Positions 62,963 through 64,000 of a DNA stretch of 64,000 nt are shown here, piece by piece. A program made the translations under genes and the position numbers. The notes below the pieces were generated by a model. That model made no database searches and was not told the origin of the DNA. It saw only the letters and a list, made by a program, of their open reading frames with translations. Each line of letters begins with the position of its first letter. Position 1 is the first letter of the stretch. Origin of the DNA: Plasmodium coatneyi (lineage: Eukaryota > Apicomplexa > Aconoidasida > Haemosporida > Plasmodiidae); NCBI RefSeq assembly GCF_001680005.1, contig NC_033562.1:1550001-1614000 (forward strand). The letters are read 5' to 3'.

Positions 62963-64000
62963 CTAATATTTACTCTTTGTAGGAGGATTTTGCTTAGAAA
63001 ACCGGGAAAAGAAAATTTTGATGTGACTTTTTACATAAGGAACTAAGAAGTAATAGAAATTACTAGCACGAAATTCTTCCAAAAGGTTTCTATTGTACCT
63101 ATATTCCATAATGAAGAATATTTTCATTCTGTTTATGAATCTTTTGATATGTCTAAGAACACGATATTTCAGTCGCAAAAGTTTGCTACTATATAAGCTT
63201 GATTTTCTCGACAAGTCCATGATTCGATGTATGCAATTCTCATCATTGAAATAAAGGGTGAAATATTCATTTGAAGGAGAATTCCTCCTTGACTTTGAAA
63301 ATTTCTCCCTCATGAGCCTCTCTTGTAATATAATTTTATTCATTTCCTCCAGCAGTACTCCTTCATCAGATAAATCAACCTCACTCATTTCATCGTCTAA
63401 GTCTTTATAACTAATAATGCTTGACTTGGTCGTTTCTGTTTTTTGTCCCGAATAGTGTGATTTTCCACTCTTCTCTTTAGTTATTAATAATACTGATTTA
63501 TAGTTAATAGTGGGATAATTGGTACAGCCATTTTCGTTCAACAATCTTAAGGTTTTGAAGCGTACGTTGTGCCTTGCATTGTCCAAGTTATTGCCTGGCG
63601 CAAACGAAGAACTCTGTAAGGGTTGCAAGACATGTGTGAAAATAGGAGCAGAAAAAAAGGAACGGAAAAAAAAAAAAAAAAAAATGAAAGACGTGTTTTT
63701 CTCTGTGTGCTACATGTAATAAATGCTAATTGAAATATGCACATATATATATAGGAATGATTATGTATATACACATATACATGTATATGTTATATATATA
63801 TATACTTACATATATATATGTACAATTACTCACATATATACATATACATATGTACGTATATATACACTTATATATGTGTGTATACATAAATGTATATATA
63901 TAGAGAAGAATGGGTGGCAGTTCGATAAGCAGAAGTTTTTCACCCTGCAATTTATAAACTTACGTGGCTGGAATGTTTCAATATGTGAAGGAAAAAAGCT
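62963..64000 (-). CDS. PEXEL-containing exported protein, two exons, 5' end beyond right edge
   Basis: Exon 2 (63613-62963, 216 codons plus stop) follows a strong acceptor: a long pyrimidine tract ending CTTACAG. Exon 1 is partial, from beyond 64000 to 63964. Its last 12 codons read AFFLHILKHSSH and end at the donor CAC|GTAAGT; both junctions are in phase 0. The intron is about 349 bases and mostly TA-rich. A hydrophobic first exon and a PEXEL near the start of exon 2 is the classic layout of exported Plasmodium proteins. Here the PEXEL is RLLNE (R-x-L-x-E, codons 23-27 of exon 2, bases 63547-63533), which plasmepsin V would cleave for export to the host red cell. The rest is an acidic middle (DLDDEMSEVDLSDEG) and an Arg/Lys/aromatic-rich C-terminal part. 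The subfamily is not recognised. Confidence 0.72.
63737..63902. repeat. TA-rich simple sequence in the exported-gene intron
   Basis: Imperfect runs of TATA, ACATATAC and TGTATA words fill the intron of the exported-protein gene. Open frames here give Ile/Tyr/Cys-rich peptides that are composition artefacts. Confidence 0.7.

Noticed and set aside
63726..63950. Ile/Tyr/Cys-rich frame with apparent hydrophobic segments
   Set aside because: It is TA-repeat sequence inside the intron of the exported-protein gene.

Overview
The window looks like a piece of nuclear chromosome from a malaria parasite of the Plasmodium vivax clade (P. vivax, P. cynomolgi, P. inui or a close relative). The evidence is Asn/Lys-rich proteins with low-complexity insertions, short GT...AG introns with T-rich acceptors, moderately AT-rich DNA with poly(A)/poly(T) and TA/TG microsatellites, and two tandem, very large reticulocyte-binding-like (RBP) genes. 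The species cannot be fixed from sequence alone. Two adjacent RBP1-type genes of about 2,800 and 2,700 residues match what I recall of the P. vivax/P. cynomolgi RBP1a-RBP1b pair.

Layout, left to right. (1) 1-912 (-): 5' part of an FG-repeat nucleoporin that runs off the left edge. (2) 4753-12238 (+): a two-exon, about 2,429-residue Ski2-like/DDX60-like helicase. (3) 13783-23312 (-): a giant atypical protein kinase gene of about 3,180 residues, split in this sequence by a one-base frameshift in a nine-A run. (4) 28343-30754 (+): a seven-exon RAB7 gene. (5) 33276-34072 (+): RER1, the Golgi-to-ER retrieval receptor. (6) 34914-35423 (-) and 37015-37308 (-): two small single-pass membrane proteins without firm family assignment. 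(7) 41098-49755 (+) and 51963-60189 (+): the tandem RBP1a-like and RBP1b-like genes, each with a short signal-peptide exon, one intron and one huge exon. (8) 62963 to the right edge (-): an exported-protein gene with an RLLNE PEXEL motif. Its signal-sequence exon is cut by the window end.

The left half is conserved housekeeping (nuclear pore, RNA helicase, kinase, RAB7, RER1) and the right half is host-interaction (invasion ligands, exported protein). This suggests the window crosses from chromosome core towards a subtelomere. RER1 and RAB7 both serve the secretory/endosomal system, but in Plasmodium neighbouring genes are transcribed singly, so neighbourhood implies little about shared function.

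Most unusual points: the homopolymer frameshift that splits the kinase; the kinase domain cut up by insertions of hundreds of residues and carrying variant catalytic motifs; the conserved cytoplasmic-tail motif shared by the two RBPs; an alternative 3' end of RER1; the two unassigned membrane proteins beside the invasion locus; and the exported gene recovered by splicing at the edge. I found no convincing tRNA, rRNA, transposon or CRISPR array.
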